37,947 nucleotides of DNA from assembly GCF_024623065.1 (NCBI RefSeq), contig NZ_JANJZR010000040.1:1-37947 (forward strand), given 5' to 3'. Positions 7,873 to 16,233 of the stretch are shown here, piece by piece (position 1 is the first letter of the stretch; every line of letters begins with the position of its first letter). The notes beneath the pieces are model-generated. The model did no database searches. It saw only the letters and a list, made by a program, of their open reading frames with translations, and was not told the DNA's origin. The DNA is from Bacteroides acidifaciens. GTDB taxonomy: Bacteria; Bacteroidota; Bacteroidia; Bacteroidales; Bacteroidaceae. A program made the translations under genes and the position numbers.

Positions 7873-9765
7873 ATGAAAGAATATCGATTGACCGACTGGT
7901 TACCCACTACAAAGAAAGAAGTAGAACTTCGCGGATGGAATGAACTGGATGTCATTCTCTTCAGCGCGGATGCTTATGTGGACCATCCATCTTTTGGCGC
8001 TGCCGTTATCGGGCGTATTCTCGAAGCAGAAGGTTTGAAAATAGCCATCGTACCTCAACCCAACTGGCGTGATGACCTGCGTGACTTCAAGAAGTTGGGA
8101 CGTCCCCGCCTGTTCTTTGGCATTTCCGGCGGATGCATGGACTCGATGGTAAACAAATATACCGCCAACAAACGGCTGCGTAGTGAGGATGCATATACCC
8201 CGGACGGTCGTCCGGATATGCGTCCGGACTACCCTTCTACTGTCTACAGTCAAATTCTGAAAAGACTTTATCCCGATGTTCCCGTTATCTTAGGCGGCAT
8301 TGAAGCCAGCATGAGACGGTTAAGCCATTATGACTACTGGCAGGACAAGATACAAAAAAGCATTTTATGTGATAGTGGTGCGGACTTACTCATTTATGGA
8401 ATGGGTGAAAAGCCGATTGTAGACTTAACCCGGAAAATGAAAAGTTTACTTCCCACAAAAGAAGCGTCATTAACGACCAATGACTTTAAAAAGATTATTG
8501 GAACAATCCCGCAGACAGCCTATCTCTGCCGTGAGACAGAGTGGATTTCCGATGCGGAAGATATCCGGCTCTATTCACACGAAGAATGCCTGACGGATAA
8601 GAAGAAACACGCGAGCAATTTCCGGCACATTGAAGAAGAGTCCAATAAATATGCTGCTGCACGTATCACACAAGCCGTCGGAAACAAGATAGTAATAGTC
8701 AATCCCCCTTATCCACCGATGAGCCAGGAAGAACTGGACCGTTCTTTCGATTTGCCATATACCCGCCTGCCGCATCCTAAATATAAGGGAAAGCGGATTC
8801 CCGCCTATGATATGATTAAGTTTTCCATCAATATTCATCGGGGATGCTTTGGTGGTTGTGCGTTCTGCACCATTTCCGCTCATCAGGGAAAGTTTATTGT
8901 CAGCCGTAGTAAAGAGTCTATTCTAAAAGAAATAAAAGAGGTTATCCAGTTGCCGGACTTCAAAGGATATTTAAGTGACTTGGGTGGTCCTTCCGCCAAT
9001 ATGTATCAGATGAAAGGGAAAGATGAATCTATCTGTAGAAAATGCAAACGACCGTCATGCATCCATCCGAAAGTTTGCCCGAATCTAAATACCGACCATC
9101 GCCCATTATTGGATATTTATCATGCGGTAGATGCTTTACCCGGTATTAAGAAATCTTTTATCGGCAGTGGAGTACGTTATGATCTGCTGCTTCATCAGAG
9201 TAAAGATGCAGCCATCAACCGCAGTACCGCCGAATATACCCGTGAGCTGATTGTCAATCACGTTAGCGGTCGGCTGAAAGTGGCTCCCGAACATACTAGT
9301 GCACGTGTATTGTCGATAATGCGCAAACCTTCTTTCGAGCAATTTGAGACATTCAAGAAGATATTCGACCGAATTAATAGGGAAGAGAATCTGCGCCAGC
9401 AACTGATTCCTTATTTTATCTCTTCACACCCGGGTTGTAAGGAAGAAGATATGGCAGAACTCGCCGTTATCACCAAACGCTTGGACTTTCACCTGGAACA
9501 AGTGCAGGACTTCACTCCCACTCCGATGACTGTAGCCACCGAAACATGGTATACGGGGTTCCATCCGTACACCTTGGAACCAGTATTCAGTGCTAAGACC
9601 CAACGGGAGAAACTAGCTCAACGGCAATTCTTCTTTTGGTATAAGCCGGAAGAACGCAAGAACATTATCAATGAATTGAGACGAATCGGGCGTTCGGACT
9701 TGATAGACAAATTATATGGAAAAGGAAAAGAAGTAGAAAGAAACAAAGTCAGAGGTAAAAGATAA
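7873..9765 (+). CDS. ygiQ: YgiQ family radical SAM protein
   Basis: The 630-residue protein has the YgiQ layout. An N-terminal B12-binding-like region contains the family signature DAYVDHPSFG (residues 33-42). The radical SAM cluster motif is RGCFGGCAFC (Cys325, Cys329, Cys332; CX3CX2C). A second cysteine group (Cys388, 391, 396, 402) may hold another iron-sulfur cluster. Members occur widely in anaerobes, and the reaction is not established. The start at 7873 is supported because the N-terminus aligns with the family just ahead of the DAYVDHP motif and no in-frame ATG follows nearby. It converges on mfd, and both 3' ends lie within one palindrome. Confidence 0.92.
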   Translation: MKEYRLTDWLPTTKKEVELRGWNELDVILFSADAYVDHPSFGAAVIGRILEAEGLKIAIVPQPNWRDDLRDFKKLGRPRLFFGISGGCMDSMVNKYTANKRLRSEDAYTPDGRPDMRPDYPSTVYSQILKRLYPDVPVILGGIEASMRRLSHYDYWQDKIQKSILCDSGADLLIYGMGEKPIVDLTRKMKSLLPTKEASLTTNDFKKIIGTIPQTAYLCRETEWISDAEDIRLYSHEECLTDKKKHASNFRHIEEESNKYAAARITQAVGNKIVIVNPPYPPMSQEELDRSFDLPYTRLPHPKYKGKRIPAYDMIKFSINIHRGCFGGCAFCTISAHQGKFIVSRSKESILKEIKEVIQLPDFKGYLSDLGGPSANMYQMKGKDESICRKCKRPSCIHPKVCPNLNTDHRPLLDIYHAVDALPGIKKSFIGSGVRYDLLLHQSKDAAINRSTAEYTRELIVNHVSGRLKVAPEHTSARVLSIMRKPSFEQFETFKKIFDRINREENLRQQLIPYFISSHPGCKEEDMAELAVITKRLDFHLEQVQDFTPTPMTVATETWYTGFHPYTLEPVFSAKTQREKLAQRQFFFWYKPEERKNIINELRRIGRSDLIDKLYGKGKEVERNKVRGKR

Positions 9766-9800
9766 ATAGACAGAATTGTCTGTCTATTTATCTTTTACCG
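9753..9800. terminator. Bidirectional terminator formed by the overlapping 3' ends of ygiQ and mfd
   Basis: A 21-bp perfect inverted repeat (9754-9774 with 9779-9799) with a 4-nt loop spans the 18-nt gap and runs into both coding regions. It contains both stop codons. The outer arm is rich in A on one side and T on the other, so each strand presents a T-rich 3' arm, but there is no long T tail beyond the stem. Function as a terminator is inferred from position. Confidence 0.7.
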
Positions 9801-12800
9801 GCAATGCCACAATCTCTTGCAGCACACCGACTGCTGTCTCTACATTCAACACATCCTTGATCAGCATACTCCGTTTTCCATTCTGTTCCCTCAAATCGCA
9901 ACGACGGGTATATTTCATCATATAGTCTATCACCTTACCGAAAGCCTGGCTCTGGTAGAACGGACTATCCGGATTGGATACAAAGAACAAGGTCATTCGT
10001 CCGCCTTTCAGGAAAATCTTCTCTGCTCCCAGACGTGCTGCGAGACGGCGGAGAGGTACAATACGCAACAACTCCTGCGTTTCAGGCGGAACCGGACCGA
10101 AGCGGTCTTCCAAGCGAGAGCGGAAAGCCTCCACATCCTTATCCAATGTCAGTCCATCGAGTTCACGATAAAGCAACATACGTTCGCTGCTGCCGGTTAC
10201 ATAGTTGGCAGGCAATAAAAGTTCGAGGTCACTTTCTACCTGACACTCCTCTACAAATTCTTCTCCACTAATTTGTCCTTCACCTTTTATTTCATCAGCA
10301 TACAGTTCTGCAAATTCGTCTGTTTTCAACTCACGGACAGCTTCGGTCAGAATCTTCTGATATGTCTCATATCCCAAATCAGCGACAAACCCACTTTGCT
10401 CAGCTCCAAGCAAATTTCCGGCTCCACGAATGTCCAAATCCTGCATGGCAATATGAATACCACTTCCCAAATCACTAAAGTTTTCAATCGCTTGAAGACG
10501 TCGTTTCCCTTCGGTGGTCAAACTGCTCAACGGAGGAGCCAACAGATAACAGAATGCTTTCTTGTTACTACGCCCTACCCGTCCACGCATCTGGTGAAGA
10601 TCACTCAAGCCGAAGTTTTGCGCCTGATTAATAATGATGGTATTTGCATTCGGAATATCGATACCACTTTCGATGATTGTGGTTGCCAAGAGCACGTCAT
10701 AGTCATAGTTGACAAAATCCAGAATAATTTTCTCCAGTTCTGCCGGTTCCATCTGCCCGTGTCCGATTACTACACGGCAATCCGGAATATGGCGCTCGAT
10801 CATTGCTTTCAGTTCCGGCAAGTTCGCAATCCGGTTATTGACGAAAAAGACCTGCCCGTTGCGGCTCATCTCAAAATTGATGGCATCCGTTATCACTTCT
10901 TCATTAAAAGTATGCACTTCGGTCTGAATCGGATAGCGGTTGGGCGGCGGAGTGGAAATCACGCTCAAATCACGCGCGCCCATCAACGAGAATTGAAGGG
11001 TACGGGGAATCGGAGTAGCAGTCATTGTCAGTGTATCTACATTCACCTTCAACTGACGCAACTTTTCTTTTACGGAAACTCCGAATTTCTGTTCTTCGTC
11101 AACAATCAGCAGTCCCAAGTCTTTAAACCGGACATCCTTGCCTAAGATACGATGGGTACCTATCAGAATACCGACATCTCCATCCTTCAGTCCTTTCAAT
11201 ACAGCTTTGGTTTGTGCGGCAGTACGTGCGCGGCTTAAATATTCCACCCGGCATGGCAGTCCTTTCAGACGTTCGCGGAATGTCTGGAAATGCTGGTAAG
11301 CAAGCACCGTTGTCGGAACCAGAACGGCCACTTGTTTATTATCGGCAACGGCTTTGAAAGCGGCACGGATCGCAACTTCTGTTTTTCCAAATCCTACATC
11401 TCCACAGACCAGGCGGTCCATCGGGCGGTCACTTTCCATATCCGCTTTGACATCAATCGTCGCCTTACTCTGATCCGGGGTATCTTCATAAATAAAGGAT
11501 GCTTCCAACTCACGCTGCAAGAAACTATCGGGGCTATAAGAGAACCCTTTTTCCTGACGACGCTGCGAATACAATTTTATCAAATCGCGGGCAATATCCT
11601 TGATTTTACTCTTCGTACGTTCTTTCAGTTTTTCCCATGCCCCTGTACCTAATTTATTAAGTCGGGGAGCCTCTCCCTCCTTACCTTTGTATTTGGAAAC
11701 TTTATGCAGTGAATGAATGGAAACGAACACTACATCTTCATTCTGAAACACCAGTTTCAAAACCTCCTGCGTAGTATCACCATTCGGTATACGCACCAAA
11801 CCGGAAAAACGCCCGATACCATGATCGGTATGCACCACATAATCTCCCGGAGTAAACTGGTTCAGTTCTTTTAAGGACAGTGCCACTTTTCCCGAACGGG
11901 CTTTATCACTTTTCAGATTATATTTATGGAAACGGTCAAACAGCTGATGATCTGTGAAGATACAAAGCCGTAGTGTGTTATCTACAAACCCTTCGTGTAT
12001 GGTACGCTCTACGGGAGTAAAATTAATCTGATCGCCCCGGTCTTCAAAAATAGCCTTGATACGATCTGTCTGCTTCATACTGTCACTACAGATATATAGC
12101 GAATAACCTTTTTCCAAATAATCTTTGAAGGAAGAAGCTACCAAATCGAAATTCTTATGAAAGATGGGTTGGGCAGATGTATTGAAAGTAACACTGGCAT
12201 TCGGCGTTCCGGTTGGTTTGTTCCCAAATTCCAATCGGCGGAAATCGAGTGCACGTGCAGTAAACTCGCTGCCGTCTATCAATTTTCCCTCCAATGTAAT
12301 GCCTCCATTCTCTTCGGCTTCCTGGACAGCTATTGCCTGGGGAGTCAACGCCTCGTCATGCACCACCTGGATTCGTTCACGCAACCAAAGAAAATCGCGC
12401 ATTGCCAAAGCTGTATCTTTCGGGATAAAATCCAGAAAGGAAGTTGTCACGTCTCCCGTCACTGCTAAATCGGGAACAATAGACACTCCACTTTTCTTCT
12501 CGCGGGATAATTGGGACTCCACTTCAAAGGTACGGATACTTTCTACTTCATCGCCAAAGAAGTCGATACGATAAGGATATTCCGAAGCAAAAGAGAAAAC
12601 GTCGATAATGCTGCCGCGAACGGCATATTGCCCCGGTTCATATACATAGTCTACGTATTCGAAACCATAACTATGCAACACATCCGTGATAAAAGCGGTG
12701 TCCACTTTCTCGCCAACATTCAGTTTCAGGGTTTTGTCACTCAATTCCTTTCGGGACACCACCTTCTCCGCCAACGCATCCGGATACGTGACGATGCACA

Positions 12801-13158
12801 ATCCTTCCTCTCCCTTTTGCAAGCGGCTCAATACTTCCGTACGCAGAATCTCATTCGCTGCGTCTTTTTGTCCATATTTAATAGAGCGACGGAAGGAAGA
12901 TGGAAAGAACAGCACCTTTTCCGTGCCCAATATCTGCGTCAAGTCATGATAAAAATAGCCGGCTTCTTCAAGGTCGCCCAAAATAAAGACAAACGGGCAG
13001 CCACCCTCTTGCACCAATACGGAAGAAAAAAGAGAAGCGGCGGACGCGCATAGTCCACCACAAAAGATAGTTTGAGCGGAAGTGTCCTTCAACAAGCGCT
13101 TCATTACTGCCATATTGGGGTGGGCGGCATATTGCCGTTGCAATTCAGTTATTGTCAT
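9784..13158 (-). CDS. mfd: Transcription-repair coupling factor Mfd
   Basis: At 1124 aa this matches Mfd in length (E. coli 1148). In order it shows an N-terminal UvrB-like module, the RNA polymerase-interacting domain (GDYVVHTDHGIGRF), an SF2 translocase core with Walker A GDVGFGKT (residues 586-593) and DEEQ Walker B (687-690), TATPIPRTL, the MRGRVGRS motif, and a C-terminal TRCF domain. Mfd removes RNA polymerase stalled at DNA lesions and recruits UvrA. It has its own -7 box at 13181-13188. The final codons lie in the palindrome shared with ygiQ. Confidence 0.97.
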   Translation of the reverse strand: MTITELQRQYAAHPNMAVMKRLLKDTSAQTIFCGGLCASAASLFSSVLVQEGGCPFVFILGDLEEAGYFYHDLTQILGTEKVLFFPSSFRRSIKYGQKDAANEILRTEVLSRLQKGEEGLCIVTYPDALAEKVVSRKELSDKTLKLNVGEKVDTAFITDVLHSYGFEYVDYVYEPGQYAVRGSIIDVFSFASEYPYRIDFFGDEVESIRTFEVESQLSREKKSGVSIVPDLAVTGDVTTSFLDFIPKDTALAMRDFLWLRERIQVVHDEALTPQAIAVQEAEENGGITLEGKLIDGSEFTARALDFRRLEFGNKPTGTPNASVTFNTSAQPIFHKNFDLVASSFKDYLEKGYSLYICSDSMKQTDRIKAIFEDRGDQINFTPVERTIHEGFVDNTLRLCIFTDHQLFDRFHKYNLKSDKARSGKVALSLKELNQFTPGDYVVHTDHGIGRFSGLVRIPNGDTTQEVLKLVFQNEDVVFVSIHSLHKVSKYKGKEGEAPRLNKLGTGAWEKLKERTKSKIKDIARDLIKLYSQRRQEKGFSYSPDSFLQRELEASFIYEDTPDQSKATIDVKADMESDRPMDRLVCGDVGFGKTEVAIRAAFKAVADNKQVAVLVPTTVLAYQHFQTFRERLKGLPCRVEYLSRARTAAQTKAVLKGLKDGDVGILIGTHRILGKDVRFKDLGLLIVDEEQKFGVSVKEKLRQLKVNVDTLTMTATPIPRTLQFSLMGARDLSVISTPPPNRYPIQTEVHTFNEEVITDAINFEMSRNGQVFFVNNRIANLPELKAMIERHIPDCRVVIGHGQMEPAELEKIILDFVNYDYDVLLATTIIESGIDIPNANTIIINQAQNFGLSDLHQMRGRVGRSNKKAFCYLLAPPLSSLTTEGKRRLQAIENFSDLGSGIHIAMQDLDIRGAGNLLGAEQSGFVADLGYETYQKILTEAVRELKTDEFAELYADEIKGEGQISGEEFVEECQVESDLELLLPANYVTGSSERMLLYRELDGLTLDKDVEAFRSRLEDRFGPVPPETQELLRIVPLRRLAARLGAEKIFLKGGRMTLFFVSNPDSPFYQSQAFGKVIDYMMKYTRRCDLREQNGKRSMLIKDVLNVETAVGVLQEIVALPVKDK

Positions 13159-13180
13159 ACCTCATTCAAAAAATTACGCG

Positions 13181-13188
13181 CAAAAGTA
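13181..13188 (-). promoter_or_regulatory. -7 promoter box for mfd
   Basis: The minus strand reads TACTTTTG, a perfect TAnnTTTG match, 22 nt upstream of the mfd ATG. Confidence 0.6.
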
Positions 13189-13240
13189 CAAAAAAAATCC
13201 AAACCGTTTCTCCATCCTGTCACTCTAACGTCTCCATTCG

Positions 13241-14452
13241 TCACTTTGCATTGAATCTGAAGCCAAGTCCCAACATCAAGTTGTTGGGGTATCTGAAGTC
13301 ATACAACTGATAGCCGGTATGTATAAAAACGTTCTTCGTCAGGGTTGTTTTCAGCACAAAGGTCTGATAGAAAGCGTTTGTATCGGCACCTTGGCAGAAG
13401 AAATTCTTGCCAATGCCCAAGTTGATGGAGAAAATGGGCATCACGATTTCCGCACGCGCCGAGAGTCCTGCCGAAAACTGTTCTTTGAAAGCGGGACGAT
13501 AGAATTTCACCTCTTCAGGATTGGAAGGGATATACTCGTTGGCTATGTGCTTCATGATGTTGGCGCTTTCATCGTATTGCAAATCCAAGGACACGCCCGC
13601 CCGGAAATATTTGTTGAAGTTGTAAAGAGGATTGAAATTGAGTCCGATGATACCAAAAGAGCCCGGCACCATCAGCGGGTTCGCGCCTTCGGGCCAAATG
13701 CCTTTCTTCCGTGTGGCACCGTAAACGACAAGGTCGTAACTTACGAATTTTCTGAAAGGCGTCCGGAGCTGCCGTCCGACAGAATGCGTGCGATGGGGCT
13801 CTTCACGGTCGCCCAAGAAGTGAGTGACGCCTACCGATGCTCCCAAGGTGTTGACTCCCGAGTTCGGATAACGGGTGTTTCCGTTTGAATAGTGTGACAT
13901 ACCTACACCGGCACGCAGATAGGTGTGTGATGAAATCCGCCAGTTGAGCAGAAAACCCAGATTGATGTAGGCATTGATTTTCGATCCCACTACCTCGTTG
14001 TACGGGTTGTCGAGCTTATCAAACTTCTTCCATCCGAACGACGCGCCGAAATTCCATTCGTAGTCGAACGACAGACGGGAAGTAATGTCGGCAATCTTTG
14101 ATGTCTGAAAGACGTAGACGGCAAGCGGATTGCCCACTTCGGCAGTATTATGGTAGGTGTTGTAAGCTACACCGATGCCCTGTACAGCATACGGATATCT
14201 CCTACCCGTTTCCGTATCGGGCGAGAACTTGAAGCCATACTTCAGATGTCCCGAAAGAGTGGAGTTGATGCTGTTTCCCGTACGATTGACGCCTCTAAAG
14301 AAATCGTGCGTAGGAAAAACGTACGCCGGACGGAAATCGACACTAAGCGCATGTATCACCTTCCGTGAAACGGTGTCGGCTTCGGACGCGGAAAGCGAAG
14401 CGACCGATAAGGCTGCCGAGAGCACAAGCGGAAATATTCGGAACTTAATCAT
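13241..14452 (-). CDS. PagL-like acyloxyacyl hydrolase / lipid A deacylase family outer-membrane protein
   Basis: A signal peptide (about residues 1-22) precedes a beta-barrel-like sequence of alternating aromatic and polar residues that ends in an aromatic strand (LGLGFRFN). The motif HYSNGNTRYPNSGVN at 187-201 matches the PagL signature, with His187 and Ser189 as the likely catalytic pair. PagL removes the 3-O-linked acyl chain from lipid A in the outer membrane. At 403 aa it is over twice the length of Pseudomonas PagL, with an extra barrel-like C-terminal half. The start overlaps the stop of the upstream lipoprotein gene by 8 nt, so translation is probably coupled. Activity is inferred from the motif; the extended family may have another lipid substrate. 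Confidence 0.78.
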   Translation of the reverse strand: MIKFRIFPLVLSAALSVASLSASEADTVSRKVIHALSVDFRPAYVFPTHDFFRGVNRTGNSINSTLSGHLKYGFKFSPDTETGRRYPYAVQGIGVAYNTYHNTAEVGNPLAVYVFQTSKIADITSRLSFDYEWNFGASFGWKKFDKLDNPYNEVVGSKINAYINLGFLLNWRISSHTYLRAGVGMSHYSNGNTRYPNSGVNTLGASVGVTHFLGDREEPHRTHSVGRQLRTPFRKFVSYDLVVYGATRKKGIWPEGANPLMVPGSFGIIGLNFNPLYNFNKYFRAGVSLDLQYDESANIMKHIANEYIPSNPEEVKFYRPAFKEQFSAGLSARAEIVMPIFSINLGIGKNFFCQGADTNAFYQTFVLKTTLTKNVFIHTGYQLYDFRYPNNLMLGLGFRFNAK

Positions 14453-14960
14453 ATTGTTCAGACTCCATCTTTTCCTTGAAAATTAAATAATTTATATAGC
14501 TCTGACTGTAAAGAAAAGCACTGAATTCGCGCTTGCCACCCGTTATCGGATTGGACGCATATACCTTGAGAGGGATTTCATACCGTTCAAGGTAATTGTA
14601 GACAACCACCTTCCTCTTATCATGCGCATCTATTTTCACCTCTACTGCCTTATCCTTATCCACATCTGCCGCTATGTATTGCTGTTTGATGCCAAAAGGT
14701 ATTTTCGTATTCCCAAGTATGGGCTTCTCTTGATTGATTATATCCGGAATGACTATCGCGGGCAGATTGTCTCCGAAAAGCAGACTGTATTTTTCTTCCT
14801 CCCAGTTGTCGGAAGTGAAAGTAATCTCTGCCGTCCGGTTGTCCTCCGACATCAGAACGGTTGCCGCACCGTGTGGCAGATAATCGTCCACAAAGACATC
14901 GCCATTGCATGCGGCAAGGACAAGTCCGATTAAAGCGATATATATGGTCTCACATTTCAT
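14445..14960 (-). CDS. Hypothetical lipoprotein, coupled to PagL-like gene
   Basis: The 171-residue product begins with a short hydrophobic signal and a lipobox LAAC with Cys18, so it should be a lipoprotein; the following NGD gives no clear sorting cue I would trust. The mature part is beta-rich and moderately acidic. I cannot assign a family. It is the first gene of a two-gene unit, overlapping the PagL-like start by 8 nt, and has a -7 box at 14994-15001. A role with the PagL-like barrel, such as an accessory or assembly partner, is inference from the coupling only. Confidence 0.8.
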   Translation of the reverse strand: MKCETIYIALIGLVLAACNGDVFVDDYLPHGAATVLMSEDNRTAEITFTSDNWEEEKYSLLFGDNLPAIVIPDIINQEKPILGNTKIPFGIKQQYIAADVDKDKAVEVKIDAHDKRKVVVYNYLERYEIPLKVYASNPITGGKREFSAFLYSQSYINYLIFKEKMESEQYD

Positions 14961-14993
14961 GCTGTCAAACAGTTAAGCAATCATTAACAGTTT

Positions 14994-15001
14994 CAAAAGT
15001 A
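14994..15001 (-). promoter_or_regulatory. -7 promoter box for lipoprotein-PagL operon
   Basis: The minus strand reads TACTTTTG, a perfect -7 match, about 33 nt upstream of the lipoprotein ATG at 14960. Confidence 0.55.
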
Positions 15002-15104
15002 CGGTATTTTTTCACATTTATCATTCTGCAAGAAATTATTTATCCTGTTTTAACATACAAGATGTCTCATACCCACTCGTCGGCAACCGCTTGTTGACAC
15101 ATCA

Positions 15105-15376
15105 GGTATTAATAGAAAAGTTGCCGTCTGTTAATAGTAAACTTCCGATTTATCCGTAGTGAAATTCCGATTTACTGCCATCAAACTATAAACAAAGCTT
15201 TCATTTATAAAAACACAAGCTTCGTTTTTATAATCAAAGGCTTCGTTTATAAAAACAAAGGTTGCGTTTATAGTTGACAGTTGCCCGTCGGAAAGTCTGA
15301 TAACGGCAACGAAGAAGCTTACTATTAATAAGGAAGAAGTTTTCCGTTAATACTTACGGGCACATCCATTAATACC
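15105..15376. repeat. Nested imperfect palindrome with four tandem 20-nt units at its core
   Basis: The element is symmetric about its middle. GGTATTAAT at 15105-15113 pairs with ATTAATACC at 15368-15376. TTAATAGTAA at 15131-15140 pairs with TTACTATTAA at 15319-15328. CTATAAAC at 15186-15193 pairs with GTTTATAG at 15266-15273. The core 15186-15273 holds four tandem 19-25-nt units close to AAACAAAGGCTTCGTTTATAA, each itself nearly palindromic. No ORF accounts for it. It may be a dispersed intergenic repeat or a highly structured RNA or DNA element; I cannot tell which. Confidence 0.65.
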
Positions 15377-15458
15377 TTAAACACCATTGTGCGGCACATA
15401 CGGACGTGCCTCCACGTTAAATAATCCTTAGTTCTATCCATAACTAAAGGAAAAAAGC

Positions 15459-15466
15459 TACTTTTG
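15459..15466 (+). promoter_or_regulatory. -7 promoter box for the GT2-pyrC operon
   Basis: TACTTTTG matches TAnnTTTG, 23 nt upstream of the ATG at 15490. Confidence 0.6.
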
Positions 15467-15489
15467 TTTCTAAATTTTATACTATTTAT

Positions 15490-16233
15490 ATGCAGACATC
15501 GGACAGCATCGTAATTATCCCTACCTACAACGAACGGGAGAACATAGAAAATATCATCCGAGCCGTTTTCGGACTCACCAAGACATTCCATATCCTGGTC
15601 ATAGAAGACGGCTCTCCGGACGGAACGGCAGCCATCGTAAAAACCTTGCAACAAGAATTTCCCGAACGGCTTTTTATGATTGAGCGCAAAGGGAAACTGG
15701 GATTGGGCACTGCCTATATCACCGGTTTCAAATGGGCACTGGAACATGCCTACGAGTACATCTTCGAAATGGATGCCGACTTCAGCCATAATCCGAACGA
15801 TTTACCCCGTTTGTATCAGGCTTGTTCGGAACAGGGTGGGGATGTATCCATCGGCTCCCGCTACATCAGCGGAGTGAACGTAGTGAACTGGCCGATGGGA
15901 CGGGTGTTGATGTCGTATTTTGCCTCCAAGTATGTGAGACTTATCACGGGGATTCCCGTACACGACACCACCGCCGGATTCGTCTGTTACCGTCGTCAGG
16001 TATTGGAAACAATCGATTTGGATCATATCCGTTTTAAGGGATATGCTTTTCAGATTGAAATGAAGTTCACCGCTTACAAATGCGGATTCAAAATCATTGA
16101 AGTTCCCGTAATCTTTATCAATCGCGAATTGGGCACTTCCAAGATGAATAGCAGCATCTTTGGAGAGGCCATATTTGGTGTGATTAAATTAAAAGTAAAT
16201 AGTTGGTTCCATAAATTCCCGCAAAAGTCATGA
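15490..16233 (+). CDS. Polyprenol-phosphate mannosyltransferase-like GT2 glycosyltransferase
   Basis: The 247-residue protein is a GT-A glycosyltransferase of family 2. It has an N-terminal VIIPTYNERENI nucleotide-sugar loop, IEDGSPDGT at 38-46, the metal-binding DAD at 95-97 (in EMDADFSHNP), and a GSRY/DTTAGFVCYRR acceptor region. This pattern and the length match DPM1-like polyprenol monophosphomannose synthases, which load a sugar onto undecaprenyl-phosphate at the inner face of the membrane. No transmembrane helices are evident, as in the single-domain DPM1 class. The stop overlaps the dihydroorotase start by 4 nt (ATGA). Sugar identity is inferred from family. Confidence 0.87.
   Translation: MQTSDSIVIIPTYNERENIENIIRAVFGLTKTFHILVIEDGSPDGTAAIVKTLQQEFPERLFMIERKGKLGLGTAYITGFKWALEHAYEYIFEMDADFSHNPNDLPRLYQACSEQGGDVSIGSRYISGVNVVNWPMGRVLMSYFASKYVRLITGIPVHDTTAGFVCYRRQVLETIDLDHIRFKGYAFQIEMKFTAYKCGFKIIEVPVIFINRELGTSKMNSSIFGEAIFGVIKLKVNSWFHKFPQKS

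Noticed and set aside
10273..11145. Plus-strand 290-residue open frame inside mfd
   Set aside because: It is antisense to the conserved helicase core of mfd, has composition like a shadow frame (many C, F, S, Q) and no recognisable domain or promoter.
13319..13888. Plus-strand 189-residue frame inside the PagL-like gene
   Set aside because: The minus strand carries a signal peptide and the PagL motif; the plus frame has neither and starts inside the other gene.
15186..15273. The four tandem units as a CRISPR array
   Set aside because: Units are contiguous 19-25-nt variants without unique spacers, and no cas genes are nearby.
15325..15789. Minus-strand frame overlapping the GT2 start and the palindrome
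   Set aside because: It is antisense to the conserved nucleotide-sugar loop of the GT2 gene and ends inside the repeat.
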